Positions 46,925-61,832 of a stretch of 64,000 bases of DNA are shown here, piece by piece. The notes below the pieces were generated by a model. It made no database searches. It saw nothing but the letters and a program-made list of their open reading frames with translations, and was not told where the DNA came from. Location: assembly GCA_021527695.1 (NCBI GenBank), contig JAKFAO010000006.1, positions 1,709,128-1,773,127 on the forward strand. The letters are read 5' to 3'. Each line of letters starts with the position of its first letter. The first letter of the stretch is position 1. A program made the translations under genes and the position numbers. The stretch is from Naematelia aurantialba. Taxonomy: Eukaryota > Basidiomycota > Tremellomycetes > Tremellales > Naemateliaceae.

Positions 46925-48653
46925 ATGTCCAAGCTGTCTGAACCCATCACTGAAATCGAGTACGCTCAAGGTGGGACAACCACTTTCGAGGACAAATCGG
47001 GTGACCACCACCCGCCTGCATTCGGCCACGGTGTGGATACCATCGACATCGAGGAGATTGGAAACGCCTCGGATCTTTATGAGGCCGTTCGATTGGCCAC
47101 AGAGCGAGAGCACGCCCTCACCCTTCGTCAAGCTCTGAAGCTCTATCCCGCCTCCTTCTGGTGGGCCATTGCGATCTCCTTCACTATCATAATGGAAGGA
47201 TACGATACCTATTTACTCTCGAATTTCCTTGCTTATCCTTCGTTTGCCAAGAAGTACGGAACATATCAACCAGCGTCTGATACATGGGTCATCGAGCCCA
47301 GTTGGCAGGTGGCGTTGAACGACGTCGGCACCGTTGGCAATGTGGTCGGGCTTCTGCTGATGGGCTTCCTCACCGACCGATTCGGACATCGAAAAGTTAT
47401 CATGGGTGGTCTCGTCGTCATCGTTGCCCTCATCTTCATGACCTTCTTCGCTCCCAACGTTCAAGTTCTGACAGCTTCTCTCGCGTTGAGTGGTGTCCCA
47501 TTCGGCATGTTTGGAATTATGGGTTCAGCCTACGCTTCCGAGATCTGTCCCCTCGCTTTGAGAGGTTTCCTCACTTCATTCGTCAACATCTGTTGGGTTA
47601 TCGGACAACTCATCGCCTCTGGAACTCTGGTCGGTCTGGTCAACAATACCACCGAGTGGAGTTTTAAAATTCCCTTTGCAATTCAATGGGTAAGTGACAA
47701 AGTATACGCGAATGCCAACTGACTCCCCATCTTCAGGTCTGGCCAGTCCCTCTCTTCCTCATTGCTTACTTCGCCCCCAATTCGCCATGGTGGTTGGTCA
47801 AGAGGGGCCGTCTAGCCGATGCCAAAAAATCGCTCGATCGATTGTCATCAGGCTCATCTGAGGTCGAATTGAGAAGGACTCTTGCGATGATGGTGCATAC
47901 CGATCGGCTCGAAAACGAAATGAAAACAGAGAACAGCATGTGGGACTGTTTCAAGGGCACCAACTTGCGTCGGACCGAGATTGCTTGCATGGTTTTAGCT
48001 GCACAATCGCTCTCCGGCGAAACTTTCGCATATGGCTCGACATACTTTTTCACGCAAGCTGGCTTCAGCTCCTCTAACGCTTACAAGTTGAACTTTGGAG
48101 CATCCGCCGTCGCCTTTGTCGGAACCTGCCTGTCCTGGGTCCTGATGATTTGGTTTGGTCGACGTACTCTCATTCTCTGGGGCTTTAGTGCCATGGCTCT
48201 CGACCTCTTTCTTGTCGGCTGTCTGACCTACGCGGGTTCGCAGGCCGCTATCTGGACCCAAGCCGCGTTGATCATCATTTGGCTCGGTATCTATTCGACC
48301 ACTCTCGGCCCACAGTCGTTCGGTTTGGCTGCTGAGGTGTCCGCCACAAGATTACGCTCCCAGACTATTGCTCTCGCTCGACTCTTCTATCAGCTTGCAG
48401 CACTCGTCACCAATACTATTGAGCCCTACCTAATCAACCCCACCGCCGCCAACCTCAAGGGCAAAACGGCATTTGTCTGGTTCGGTTTCTCAACGGCGAC
48501 TATCATCTGGTGTGCGCTTCGCATGCCGGAGACCAAGGGTATCACTTACACCGAGCTGGATATTCTGTTCGAAAAGGGTACTCCCGCGTGGAGATTCAAG
48601 AAGTCGAAGGTTGATGTTATCGATCATAGCCAAGATGCTGGAGAGTCGCCTTG
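46925..48653 (+). CDS. MFS sugar transporter (alpha-glucoside/hexose permease family)
   Basis: Two exons split by an intron at 47691-47736. Sugar-porter landmarks: WWAIAISFTIIMEGYDTYLL, GFLTDRFGHRKVIMGG, EICPLALRGFLTSFVNICWV, PNSPWWLVKRGRLADAKKSL, SLSGETFAYGSTYFFTQAGF, AAEVSATRLRSQTIALARLF and PETKGITYTELDILFEKG at the end. Twelve helices expected; closest in style to Mal/alpha-glucoside permeases. Shares a promoter with the ARH-fold gene and precedes the arabinitol-dehydrogenase-like gene, consistent with uptake of a sugar or polyol used by this block. Confidence 0.92.
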
Positions 48654-49150
48654 ACGCTTGTGGGGTGCAAGTAAGCTGGTGCGTGGGAAGGAGAACGAGG
48701 ACGGACCAAGAGACCCGAGGGGTTTTAGGGAGATCTCATTCTTGCCTCTGCCGAATATTATAAATTCACGACAATAACCAGACAGGATTCACGTGAATAC
48801 TTTGGATTGCGATGCATAGGTGGCTCCAATACTCTACCAAAACGAAGTCTCCACATTCTCCCGAAATCGACTGGGAGTTTCCTTCTGCCCCCGGACAACG
48901 TCAAGCCCGCCGCCATGCGGGGTACGCTTCGCAACCCTTCCACTGCGCTCCATGCCATGCACTTTGATCCGCCACACACGGCCGTTCTTCGTCAAATCGG
49001 AAGCTGATCCGAAGCCTAGACGCCGATCGGCCGAACAACCCGTCGGTGGAATTCCAAGAAGAATCCTCCGACGGCGCGGGGGCAGTACTGTGACCTCTTC
49101 CACTTTGCTCGACAAAATCATCCAACTCACCAGCGTAGACTACTCACACC
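48654..49150. promoter_or_regulatory. upstream region of the arabinitol-dehydrogenase-like gene
   Basis: 497 bp, no ORF. GTCGGTGG occurs at 49042-49049, about 100 bp before the ATG, the same word and distance as upstream of the sugar transporter at 46925. Confidence 0.4.
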
Positions 49151-50754
49151 ATGGCCACCGCCGCAACCGCCGCACCGTCTGCACCCTACTTGTCCCAATA
49201 TGAAGCGGGATACGACCCCAAGGTCATCCTCACCCACCCAGAGTTTAGGCTCCTCAAGGAAGGCGACACGGAGCTCAAGGACGACAAGAGGAATATCGCC
49301 TGCGCATATAATCCTAAACACGAGGTGAATATGATCAACAAGCCTATACCCAAGGCACGTAAAGGAGAATGTGTGGTGCATGTCAAGGCTACTGGGATTT
49401 GCGGGTGCGTCATGCCGACTAATCAAAGCTCAAACAAAGCTGACCAACAAATGTTCGACGACATTCCACGTATGCCTTCTCCTACGTCCCTCGTAAAACA
49501 ACGGTTCACTTTGTCCAGTTCTGATGTCCATTTCTGGAAACATGGCCACATTGGACCCACCATGATTGTCTGCGACGAGACTGGAGCAGGCCACGAGTCG
49601 GCAGGAGAGATCATCGAGTGCGGAGAAGGCGTGGTCCAATTCAAGGTCGGGGATAGAGTAGCCATCGAGGCGGGAGTCCCATGCGGACAGGCGGATTGTG
49701 ATCCATGCAGGACGGGAAGGTACAACGCTTGTAAGCCGCCGGCCCCTGCTACTCCGCTGGGATCATGGACTAACTCGTAATGTAAGGCCAAAGGGTCGTC
49801 TTCTTCTCCACTCCACCTTATCATGGCACGCTTACTCGCTTCCACGCCCATCCTGCTGCCTGGCTCCACCAGCTTCCAGACAACATGTCATATGAAGAGG
49901 GTTCATTATGTGAGCCGTTAGCTGTAGCTCTGGCGGGACTGGAAAGAGCTGGTGTACGACTTGGGGATCCCATTGTCATCTGGTCAGTCCGCCAGTCCTG
50001 TTCTCACACAAGCTGACGCAGCTCTCTTGCCCCTCGCAGCGGCGCAGGGCCGATTGGTCTCGTCACCCTCCTCGCCGCCCACGCGGCAGGCTGTACCCCT
50101 ATAGCCATCACCGATCTCATCTCCTCCCGCCTTGAGTTCGCCAAGACCCTCGTACCGACCGTCAAGACTATCTTACTCAGTCGTGGAGGTAGGCCTGAAG
50201 AGGCTGCCAAGCAGATCAAGCATACACTAGGGATTGAGGCAAGGGTGGCGCTGGAATGTACTGGGTTCGAGAGCTCTATCAGGGCGGCCATATATGTGAG
50301 CGCTGGTGTGGTGGACCGCGCGAAGTTCATGAACTACAATGCAGGGCAAGGAAGAGTCTGCTGATGTTGCGTTTAGTCCGTCGGGTTTGGCGGAAAAGTC
50401 TTTGTCATTGGTGTCGGCCCAACTGAGCAGGGGGTGAGCATACGCGTTGACATTGGAAGTTGGGCTGATCATTGTATAGTACCCGTTCGGTTATTGCTCG
50501 GCAAACGAGATAGATCTCCAGTTCCAGTATCGGTACTGCAACCAGGTGCGTCGGTTGTCTGCACTGTTCTCCCGAGAGGCATGCTCACATTCACCGCTTT
50601 GTAGTATCCAAAAGCCATCCGGCTAGTCTCAGGAGGTCTGATCAATCTCAAACCCCTTGTCACCCATCGCCTTCCCCTCTCTGAAGCTGTCAAAGCATTC
50701 CACATTGCTGCAGACCCCAATCAGGGAGCTATCAAGGTGCAAATCGTTGACTGA
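49151..50754 (+). CDS. zinc-dependent polyol dehydrogenase, L-arabinitol 4-dehydrogenase-like
   Basis: Starts [20 protein letters not shown]; about six introns; stop TGA 50752-50754. Medium-chain dehydrogenase motifs: [16 protein letters not shown] (catalytic Cys), [12 protein letters not shown] (His/Glu zinc ligands), the structural zinc loop [35 protein letters not shown] (nucleotide fold) with [13 protein letters not shown], whose Asp favours [17 protein letters not shown] and the end [20 protein letters not shown] fit the sorbitol/xylitol/arabinitol group. L-arabinitol 4-dehydrogenase converts L-arabinitol to L-xylulose in the fungal arabinose pathway; sorbitol or xylitol dehydrogenase are alternatives. 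Two GH51 genes nearby support the arabinose reading. Confidence 0.88.
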
Positions 50755-51884
50755 GCGTACAGGTACACGTACTCCACTCCCCGCCTCTTTAGATTCGCTT
50801 CGCACAATTCTCGAGGAGAGCATTGCGCTGGACTCCATTTTGATGTTACGCAGAGGCGTCTGCCATAAAGGTTTAACAGATAAGCTCTCCCGATAGCTCC
50901 TCCATTACATATAGTGTCCTATTGGGTGTCTGCGGGCTCGTCTGGAATGCCGGGAGAGGAGGGAACTTGAGCAATGTCGATGATGGTATCGATCTGATGA
51001 GGCGCATTATCACCTGTTGAGTCCATTGGCAATCTCTGGGACTTTGGCTATCTCTGGGGCTATGGCGATCTCTGGGGCTTTGTGATCGTCATAGGGGGTA
51101 ATATCTTATAATGGAGAAGAGCACCTCCCTATCTCCGTCCATGTGCAGGTTGTGGCACAGATGAGCTGCATGGGCCCGCTGTTGGGCGGGAACGAGCATG
51201 GTGGCTCAATCTAGTCTACTACAAGCCCCAATGTAAGCTGCTGGGGTGGGCTGGCTGGAAGCGCTGCTGTGTGCACCTGCACCAAGGACGCGAGATGGCA
51301 GAATGAGACATCATCCTCGTTCGTGCAGTGCTGCCAAAGTTGAGGGCATTTAGTAAGGCTTGCATACAACTTGGTCACCTAACGGAATGCCTAACTCAAC
51401 TCCACCTTTTACTCCCGGTCTCTAACTTTTATCTATATGCATCTCTTACCCACGAGTAATATCGACTCTCTTGAGACTTAGACGTCTCACTTTGACAAGT
51501 GCCCTAAGACCCCTCTCCATCCGTCACGTGATCCATCAAGAGGTGAGCAGGATAGAGTAGAGATTCGGTGAACTGGTGACCTCGACGTGGTCCAAAAGGT
51601 CCAGGTCGTCCATTATGGGTCACATTCTGCACCAAATCACTCGTCGTATGGTGTATGTACAGTACATGTCTTTGGGCGTAAAGCACGAATGATCATGCTG
51701 GAGTACAGCCGCTCCTTGATCGATATCCCCAACAACAGCGAAGCCAAAGGCCACGCGTCAATCTGCCTAAACACCTATCGGGTCTGGCGTAACTTGGCGA
51801 CTAGCAAAGCATGATCCAAATTCAACAGGCATGAGCTGGACAAATTGTATACACGAGTACTGGCTAACATGAGCTCGTCCTTTC
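50755..51884. other. 1.1-kb intergenic between convergent genes
   Basis: No supported gene. Includes a 3 x 18-bp tandem repeat at 51027-51080. Confidence 0.6.
51027..51080. repeat. three-copy 18-bp tandem repeat
   Basis: Units GGCAATCTCTGGGACTTT, GGCTATCTCTGGGGCTAT and GGCGATCTCTGGGGCTTT lie end to end. Similar in unit length but not in sequence to the transposon's subterminal arrays. Confidence 0.85.
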
Positions 51885-53987
51885 TTACCATGCGCGACAT
51901 ACCAGTGTCCACCAATCCTGCAGAGCGTTGACCCACTTCTCGTCTGGATTGTCCCCGCTGAGTAGGTCGAGAATGATACGAAATACCTTGCCCCGCTACA
52001 TTCCCCTGTTAAGCACTACTGCACCTCGTAGGAGATAGTGTGACTCACCATACTTTCACCATTCGCTGCCATGTCCTCAAGTGGGATCCCCGAGAGCATG
52101 CTGAATGCCGTCCGAGCTATCGTACTACGCTCGTCGGCACTGGCTTGCGATTGCCCCTCGAGGTCCGAAATATAGTCAAACTATTCATCAACCTCTCCTG
52201 GGACCGGGCTACTCACCAATGCGAACTGCAACGACGTCTCCGTGACGAGGATATTGGCCCTCTGCATCCCGGTGATAGCTCGATTTACCTCGTCGAGTTT
52301 CAGCGCCTCGTTCAGATCTTTGAGGGTCGGCGGAAGACCCTTTAGAATTCCGTCGACGTCTCGCCGTGCCCCGGCGACCCATAACGTCTCAATCTCCGCC
52401 TCGATGTCTGAGAGCGGTCGATCATGCGAAACGCGATATTGGTATTGCCGTCTCCGAGCGATAGTGTCGGCTAGTATAGGGAAGAGTCTGATACAGGCAA
52501 TAAACCCATGCATGGTCGAGTATGAGTTGGGTAGCTGAGGAAAGGCGCCTTGACCAGTGATGAGCTCGTCCTCCACGTCGAGAGGGAGGGGCATATCATT
52601 GTCGAAGGCGTTTAGGTGGATCATATGCCCCGCTGAAGCTTCGGTACTACCCGGCGTTAGCTTCTGCGTCGAATACACAAACAGGGACAGACGTGTCAAC
52701 AGCATAAACATGCCAGAACAGTCGCCTTCTGAGCTGTGTCTCGATGAAGTCAACGTTTTCATCTTGCTCAGCCTTGGAACACAGGAGCTGCGTGATCTGA
52801 CATGCTTCTGCGAGCAGTGCGACCGCTCGGTTGGTCTTCCCTGTTGACTGGCAGTAAAAGTAGCCGCTGACCCTGTCAGCAGACATTGGGGACTATGGGG
52901 CCCAGCAGCACACGTCATGAGAGTTCCGACCTGATTGACTGAGAGTGTATCGTATCGCCGATCGACGATGGCCAGGCTTGCCTCATGACATCGATGTTGA
53001 ATCCACCGTAGCTCCTCGCGACTATATCCTCCGGTTGTTAACCGACTCAGGGGGCATTGACCTATGGTATATGCGACTGCTTTTCGTCAGTAGTGCTCCA
53101 GGCGAGAAGAGAAAGCCATACTCACCCAGTCCCAAGACGAAAGCCCCAAAATTCCGATCCGAGTGATCTAGACGCAGAGCGAGGGCTTGCGCGAAGCTCG
53201 GTTTATGCACGAGTGGGAAGAGGGAATGTAGATAGCGAAGGAAGATAGTCAGAAATTCCGAGATGGTCGACCAAGGGATCACGTCGTCCAGTCGTATCCC
53301 GGATGTTATGGGTATCTGCTTCAAGCTGGACATCTCCGTTCCTAGCCTGCCACGCTGTGTGGATGCGGCAGGACTTAGTACAGGTATGATGCCATGGAGT
53401 GACGTAGTATCGGTATCACCTACGGCCGGAGTAGGGTAGAGTGGGCGTGTAGATACACCGGCCGCAAAGGCCTGATGTTTATCATCGAGAAAGATAGGAG
53501 GGTGGGTGGGTGAGCTCGCTGGAGCCTCATCGAGCCGAATAACTTCTTCCCAAAAATGATCGTAAGAGAGTGACAAGGGATCCTGTGCATGTCGAGGCGA
53601 GGCTGAATCTCGAGCTGTGTGACTCTGAGCCAGTGGTGCGTCGTGCCCAGATGTCGTTGCATCAGGAGGGAGTGGAGCGGGCATTACCGGCTCGCTACGC
53701 CATTCAACAGAACACAGGGATAATACAGTCGTGGAGTACTCACCGCCGTGGTCTGCCTGGTTTGCGATATCCCGCGAAGAATGTACACGGGACCTCTAGG
53801 CGAGCACAAGTTGTACATGGCAATGTCAAATCATTGCGCCCATCGCCAGTTTCCAAGTACGATGCAGGGATGCATCGAGTCTAACAACACGTCAGTGTTT
53901 GCACCGCATCTCTCACCCGATCCTGATGACGATGTCGCCCACCTTACGCTTTCGACAATGGTCGCATGTGACCTTGAGTGTGGTCAT
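51885..53987 (-). CDS. Zn(II)2Cys6 transcription factor with a long cluster loop
   Basis: Start ATG 53985-53987, MTTLKVTCDHCRKRK, intron, then TRCIPASYLETGDGRNDLTL followed by PCTTCARLEVPC: CX2CX6CX18CX2CX6C, so the loop between the half sites is 18 residues instead of the usual 5-12. KPGRPRR follows, an AT-hook-like basic patch. Later exons include PWSTISEFLTIFLRYLHSLF, PLVHKPSFAQALALRLDHSD and RRRLFWHVYAVDTSVPVC, typical of the fungal_trans domain (DKFLS region), and end DEKWVNALQDWWTL before TAA at 51885. Sits among sugar transporters, arabinitol dehydrogenase and arabinofuranosidases, so it is the best candidate regulator of the block. Confidence 0.82.
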
Positions 53988-54610
53988 GGTAGGCAAAACG
54001 AGACGAAGAAGAACACACCGATCGGGACGTTGATAATAGATTGAAGCTCCGAGGGGAAACGGGTCTCAAAATGGGGACATGAGTATTGTGGCAGCCGGTG
54101 TCTGTCGACGCCTGTGCTGTGGCTACGGCAGTGGAGCTCGCTCCTGCTTCTGATACGAGTGGTTTCCAGCCGGAACATGCCAAAATCTGCCTTGCGCACA
54201 TTACAACGGTCCTGGGTGTTAGGCAAGTGTCATCTGCAGTGGCAGAGTCCGCAAAGCGGCCACGACCGGCGATGGGTCTGGGTCTGGGTGGAACGCGAAG
54301 AGGATTCGTAATGTCTCACACACTGACAAGTTTACTGTCAAGGAGGCACAATCCTGTACTTTGAGAGCTAGTCGGCATGACACCACAGTCTTGTTACAAA
54401 GGACCTCTCCAAGAGCTCAGCGCGGTCAATCTCATCGCTGCCTCACACGCATGACAACGGCATAGTCTCTCGACATCAAACGGTTCCCCTATGATCCTGG
54501 ATACGGATGTCGACCCTGCTCAGATGGACTGCAAAATAACAAACAGGCTGCGTGATAATTCCTTGCTATATCTGAATCCACTTCTTCTCCATCCCGTGAC
54601 GGACACCGGT
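53988..54610. other. intergenic upstream of regulator
   Basis: 623 bp between the regulator start and the 3' end of the next transporter. No supported gene. Confidence 0.6.
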
Positions 54611-56559
54611 TCAAGGCCGAAGCTCGTACCTAGGCTCTTCCGCCCCTTGGACGTTCTTCGAATTCGCAAATTCAAGCTCCATGACCTCGCCTTTGTGGGT
54701 TGCCTCGAGATCGTCGGCGTGGATGCCTTCCGCCTTTTCGAGTCCTGCAATCCTGCCCGCAGCTCCGGTGGAGATAAATTGGCTGAACTTCCGCGCAGGA
54801 ACGCCTTCGAGGAAGCACGCGTTGAGCTCTTCGAGGGCCCGATTCTTAGTCTCGGGGATACAAAAGTAGCTGCGCTAGATTAGAGTGGGATTCTGCGCTG
54901 GGATAGCAGGGGAAAAATGACCTCACCCAAAGACGGCAGACAAGATGGCCACTGTTCCAAAGATCCACCCGACATTGCTGAGCAGATCGGCGTACGGCTT
55001 GTCAAGTAAATATGGCAATATGAACGCGACTATAGTATTGATTGTCAGCCGATCAGGGGACCATTGTGGAGCCACGGGGACGTACTGAACCAGGCCGAGA
55101 AGACGTTGGTGGCAGCCGAAAACGCAAGCGTCTTCTCCCTCATCCTCCTACAAGCCGGATTAATGACGCACCTCTGTCAGGAACGCTAACGACTTACGGA
55201 GTTCCCACTTCAGCGGCCAGAATGTACGGGATAGGGGCAAACATGGATGAGTAAACGATTTGATCCAGCATTACGCATGCCACAAACAAGTGAAGCGCTC
55301 CGCTCGAAGGCGATTTGAGAAGGCCGAGGCCGGCCATCAGGAACAGAAAGAATGTTTGGAGCAGCGAGCCGGTGATATACTAGCCACATTGTTAACGGCT
55401 GAGCACCAGACAAAGCACAAAGACACTCACTAAGGGTCGTCGACCCACCATGTCAACGATAAACGACATCACCGCGCAAGCGAAGAGATTGCACACGTTG
55501 ACAATCAAGGCGTAGGTGAAAGCCTGGGCTCCTAGCCCCTCCGCCGTGTAGAACCGCACCCCGTATGAAGCGGCGAACGCGATACCCGTAAATTGGGCAA
55601 AGTTCATCGGGACCACAGCAATCATCGTCCTACGACGGTTGCCTGGGCGGAAAAGTTCGATCCAGGGGCCTTTTTCCACTTGACCGTTCAGTACCTCTTT
55701 GATGACTGCGACTTCGAGCTCGCAGTTTCCGTTCAACTTGTCCTCCTTGGGGCGAACCATTTCGAGCACTTTGACCGCTTCCTCGTCCCGGCCCTTGGCG
55801 ATGAGCCACCGTGGTGAATTTGGAACAAACCAGATACCGCAGAAAAGGAGAAACGGAAATATGCCACCGACGCAGGTTGGCCACAACCATCCCGCCTGGC
55901 CAGTGCCTTTGGTAGACTCTACCTTGTTGATGATGGCCGCAATTAGACCGCCAAAGCCGTTGAAGAATACGAGCGTGGCGATAATGGCGCCACGAGCGGG
56001 ACCAGGGACGAGTTCAGCTTGATAGGTAGGGACGGAAACCTCTCCAAGCGCCACTGACTGGATCGATGTCAACTGAGATCGCGGGAATCGGTTACGCGAG
56101 GCTTACAAAGTAGAGGATGATCCGACCCCAGAAGTACTGGATGTAAGATGTGGACGTCGCTTGAATAATAATTCCGATCATTCCGATAGCTCCCATGGCG
56201 GCCATGACATAGCGGTGACCAAACCTCGCAACGGCTGGACCGGCAACAAAGCATCCGATGACTTTTCAGGTTTCAGTATGCTACTGAGGTTTATTTGACA
56301 CCGATGCAGACTCACATTTGCCCACGTACGCGATGGACTGTATCAGGCTCACCCTAGATGCCGATAAAGCATATGTACCGTCTGCTTGTTGGGTTCCGAA
56401 CTTTTGAATGAATGCTGGAAGAGAGTTGACCCCACCAAATGACTGCTCGTCGTAACCAAAGATGATGTTGCCAAGCGAGATGAACAGGCAGATGGCACAT
56501 AGCCTCGGTGTAACCTTGGCAAAATTGCGCGGGGGAAAACTGAGCGAAAGAAACGGCAT
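54611..56559 (-). CDS. MFS sugar transporter
   Basis: ATG 56557-56559 to TGA 54611, about seven introns. Sugar-porter features: CLFISLGNIIFGYDEQSFGG, GHRYVMAAMG, the PESPR-like PNSPRWLIAKGRDEEAVKVL, GNRRRTMIAVVPMNFAQFTG, MVGRRPLV, and PETKNRALEELNACFLEGVP near the end. Quinate/hexose/lactose-type branch of fungal sugar porters. Divergent from the first GH51 gene across 269 bp, so import of an arabinose-containing sugar or L-arabinose is a reasonable inference. Confidence 0.88.
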
Positions 56560-56828
56560 TGCTTGTCAATAATTGACCAGGAAATGTGTTCGTTGCCAGA
56601 ACTAGGGGAGCAGGGGTCCCGAGGTTTTGTACCAGAGGTCGGGGTAACGGGGAGCCACAGGGAGCCCCTATCGGCCATCGGATGATTGTAGCGTTTAAAC
56701 AGCGAGCCGAAGAAAAAATAGACCGACGCGCAGCCACCTCTCACTGGCAACGCCGAGACGGCGACTCGGCCAAGCAAGACTCATAACATCTGCGCGAGTA
56801 CCGGTATCTTTGACAAGTGCTGTTGAGA
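56560..56828. promoter_or_regulatory. divergent promoter, sugar transporter / GH51
   Basis: Only 269 bp separate the two ATGs. Contains GGTCGGGG and AACGGGG words (56637-56654), GC-box-like sequences of the kind bound by Mig1/CreA. The exact GTCGGTGG word of neighbouring promoters is absent. Confidence 0.4.
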
Positions 56829-59140
<2,312 letters not shown>

Positions 59141-59632
59141 GGTGCATCTGGAGACGCTGAGATATAATCTAGCTGCGATAAGAGACCCCAGATTAGGAGA
59201 AGACAATGCATGCCGCTAGAAACATGCGGCAAAGATTAACTCCCAATGCGCTACATACCCATTGATCCCGTCATATAAACAAGATTCTCCTATGATCATC
59301 ACGGATATTATTCAACCATCGTATAGCTCATTGAACAGCACTCAACTGAATGACCGACAAGGAAGGCGGGCCCTCCGGTCGCCAAATCGTTCTCTGAGCA
59401 GAGAAAGTTGTCCTACACGACGGGCCCAATTCCGGTAGAGGCACCACCTGCCTAGTGCAACAACCCCAGACATGGCCACCAGACAACGGAGGTTGGTTTC
59501 GGGCCCCGGTCGGGCCCCGTCTTGGATTATCCACCGACCCGATTGTTTTATCCACCGACCCGATGCGTGTTGTGCCCCGAACATGGTTATTATGCATGGG
59601 TCAGAGCGAACCCAGCAGTTTAACTCCCCACC
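59141..59632. promoter_or_regulatory. promoter of second GH51 gene with two direct-repeat pairs
   Basis: CGGGCCCCG occurs at 59500-59508 and 59511-59519, and the 17-bp word TTATCCACCGACCCGAT at 59527-59543 and 59548-59564, starts 21 bp apart. Both lie 70-135 bp before the ATG. The 17-bp word contains the reverse complement of GTCGGTGG. Confidence 0.55.
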
Positions 59633-61832
59633 ATGTCGTTTCTGGAGTACGCGCAGCAGATATCCGAGGGCACTCACCCTTTCCAGCCCAACCATCCCGC
59701 AACGCTCACTTCAACGCGGATTGTCGTCGACCCCACGGCCAAATTACATCCCGACGAACCGGTATCACCATTGATATACTCTGGCTTTATCGAGCATTTG
59801 GGGAGGTGCATCTATGGTGGAATCACGGATGACCCATCAAATCCTTCTCCCGAGCGACTCCTCATTCCTCAAGAAAAAGGGCGGCTGGGGTGGAGAAAAG
59901 ATGTGATGAAGCTGTTTGGTGAGGGGGAGTTGGAGATCCCCATGGTACGGTGGCCCGGCGGGAATTTTGTGAGCAACTACCATTGGACCGATGCAATTGG
60001 TCCAGTGGAGAAGAGAAAGAAACGGCTGGAGCTGGCCTGGCGGACGTCAGAGTCGAACCTGTGGGTACTTAGTCTTCGTAGCCTGTGGGGCGAACCTCTG
60101 TCCCTGACGCAGACAGCTTTGGGACGGACGAGTTCATCGATTGGTGTCGTGCCACCAAGATCGAGCCTTTCATATGCTTCAATATGGGCACCGGCACACT
60201 CGAAGAAGCCTTGGCCTGGGTCGAGTATTGTAATGGGACGGAAGACACAGAGTAAGTATCTCGCGGGGAGATAACGTAGATCTTCCATGGTTATAATGCC
60301 TCTGACACCGCTTAGATGGGTGGATAGGCGCCGCAAGAATACTGGTCGCGAGGAGCCTCATCAAGTGAAGTACTGGGGTTTAGGTAACGAAGGTGAGCTT
60401 GCGGGAAGTAGCGCTCACTGAGAACCAGTGTGGGGCCCGTGGCAGGTCGGCAATGAAAAGCAAGAAGCGTATTCGAAGCGGTGTAAACAGTGGGCTCAGG
60501 CATTGAGAAGGCTCGATCCCGACATCATCCTCATCTCCTGTGGAAACACGGTATGTCTGGTCCAGCATCGCTCTGCTCATTTGTCAGGGTATAGGGGACT
60601 GGGATCGGCAGGTACTAATGGAGAACGTTGGACTTGTGGACTATCACTCGATCCACCGATAGTGAGAAGTCATCCGGTCTTATGCTGTGTTCTGACAAAG
60701 AGTAGCACGGTTCATGAGGCAGATACACAGCCGCGTTTGAATGGCCTAGACTACGAGGTCAACGTTTTTGGCCCAGCGGTGAGTCGATGCCTTGGATCAG
60801 TGACTTACTCATCACAGGCTGCAGAGTTGTCTATCACCACCTGCAAATCCCTCATCGACATGGCCAACGTCGAGCGATCCTTCATGGGAATCCCACCTAA
60901 GGATGTCCGCATCTGTTTCGACGAATGGGGAATGTAAGCTTCACTAGGAGTTCCATGCTCATAACTAGTATCGATGATAGGCGTTGCGACATGTACCATG
61001 GTCATCAACAAGTCTACAATTTTGAGGATGCCCTTGGCTTCGTAGCCTGGCTGAACGTCCTGGTGCGGAAGAGCTATGAGTGTCCGCTGGCTTGTCTCGC
61101 GCAATCCGTCAACGTAGTCAGTGTCCTGGGATGTCAGACCATTCAGAAGCTAAACCATTAGATCGCTCCTATCATCACCAGACCTGATGGACTGGTTAAA
61201 CAGACCGTCTACTATCCGTGAGCAGGCGCACCCCTCCACCAGCTCATCCCATTCGCCACATAGGCTCTCTCTCTTTGGACGCTTCATGAAGAACGGATAT
61301 CTCCTGAGCCTAAGCCCGACTCCAGATAATTAGTAGGTTGATCGCGTCTTGTGCTGGGATTGATGTCGCCTCTCAGCACAGGACCCACTTGGCCATATTG
61401 GATCCAGCAGATGAACCTCTTACCCAAATACGTGGATATGGCTGCTATTGTCGTGGAAGACGGTGACGAGTCAAGCATTCGTTTAAGCGTACTCAACCGC
61501 CATCCGTCAGCAGACTGGGAAGCGGACCTAGTTTTCTCGGGATTCGGTAGGTCGTTCTTTGCGTATAAGCTCGAGATACTGATCTGGTAAGCCATCAATC
61601 AAGTCACTATCCACGAGATGTACAACGACGATCTGAGCGTTGCGGTATGTGCCCAGTGTCAGCACGGAAATACACCTAACAAATGACTTAGAACACCATG
61701 GATGAACCCCAACAGGTCGTTCCGGCCGTTCAAAAGCTTTCAGCTCCCGAGTGGGCTTCCAAATCGAGGCAGTTTACTGTGCGGAAGCATTCTTGGTGTT
61801 TTTTCATATTCGATGGGGTCAGGCAGACTTGA
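59633..61832 (+). CDS. GH51 alpha-L-arabinofuranosidase, copy 2
   Basis: Starts MSFLEYAQQISEGTHPFQPN, no signal peptide. Same landmarks as copy 1: [69 protein letters not shown] (acid/base), VWGPWQVGN, RICFDEWGM (nucleophile), LACLAQSVNV, GPTWPYWIQQMNLLPKYVDM, and end VRKHSWCFFIFDGVRQT before TGA 61830-61832. Exon structure parallels copy 1, but the proteins differ at many positions, so the duplication is old. About nine introns. Last functional gene before the subtelomere. Confidence 0.9.
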
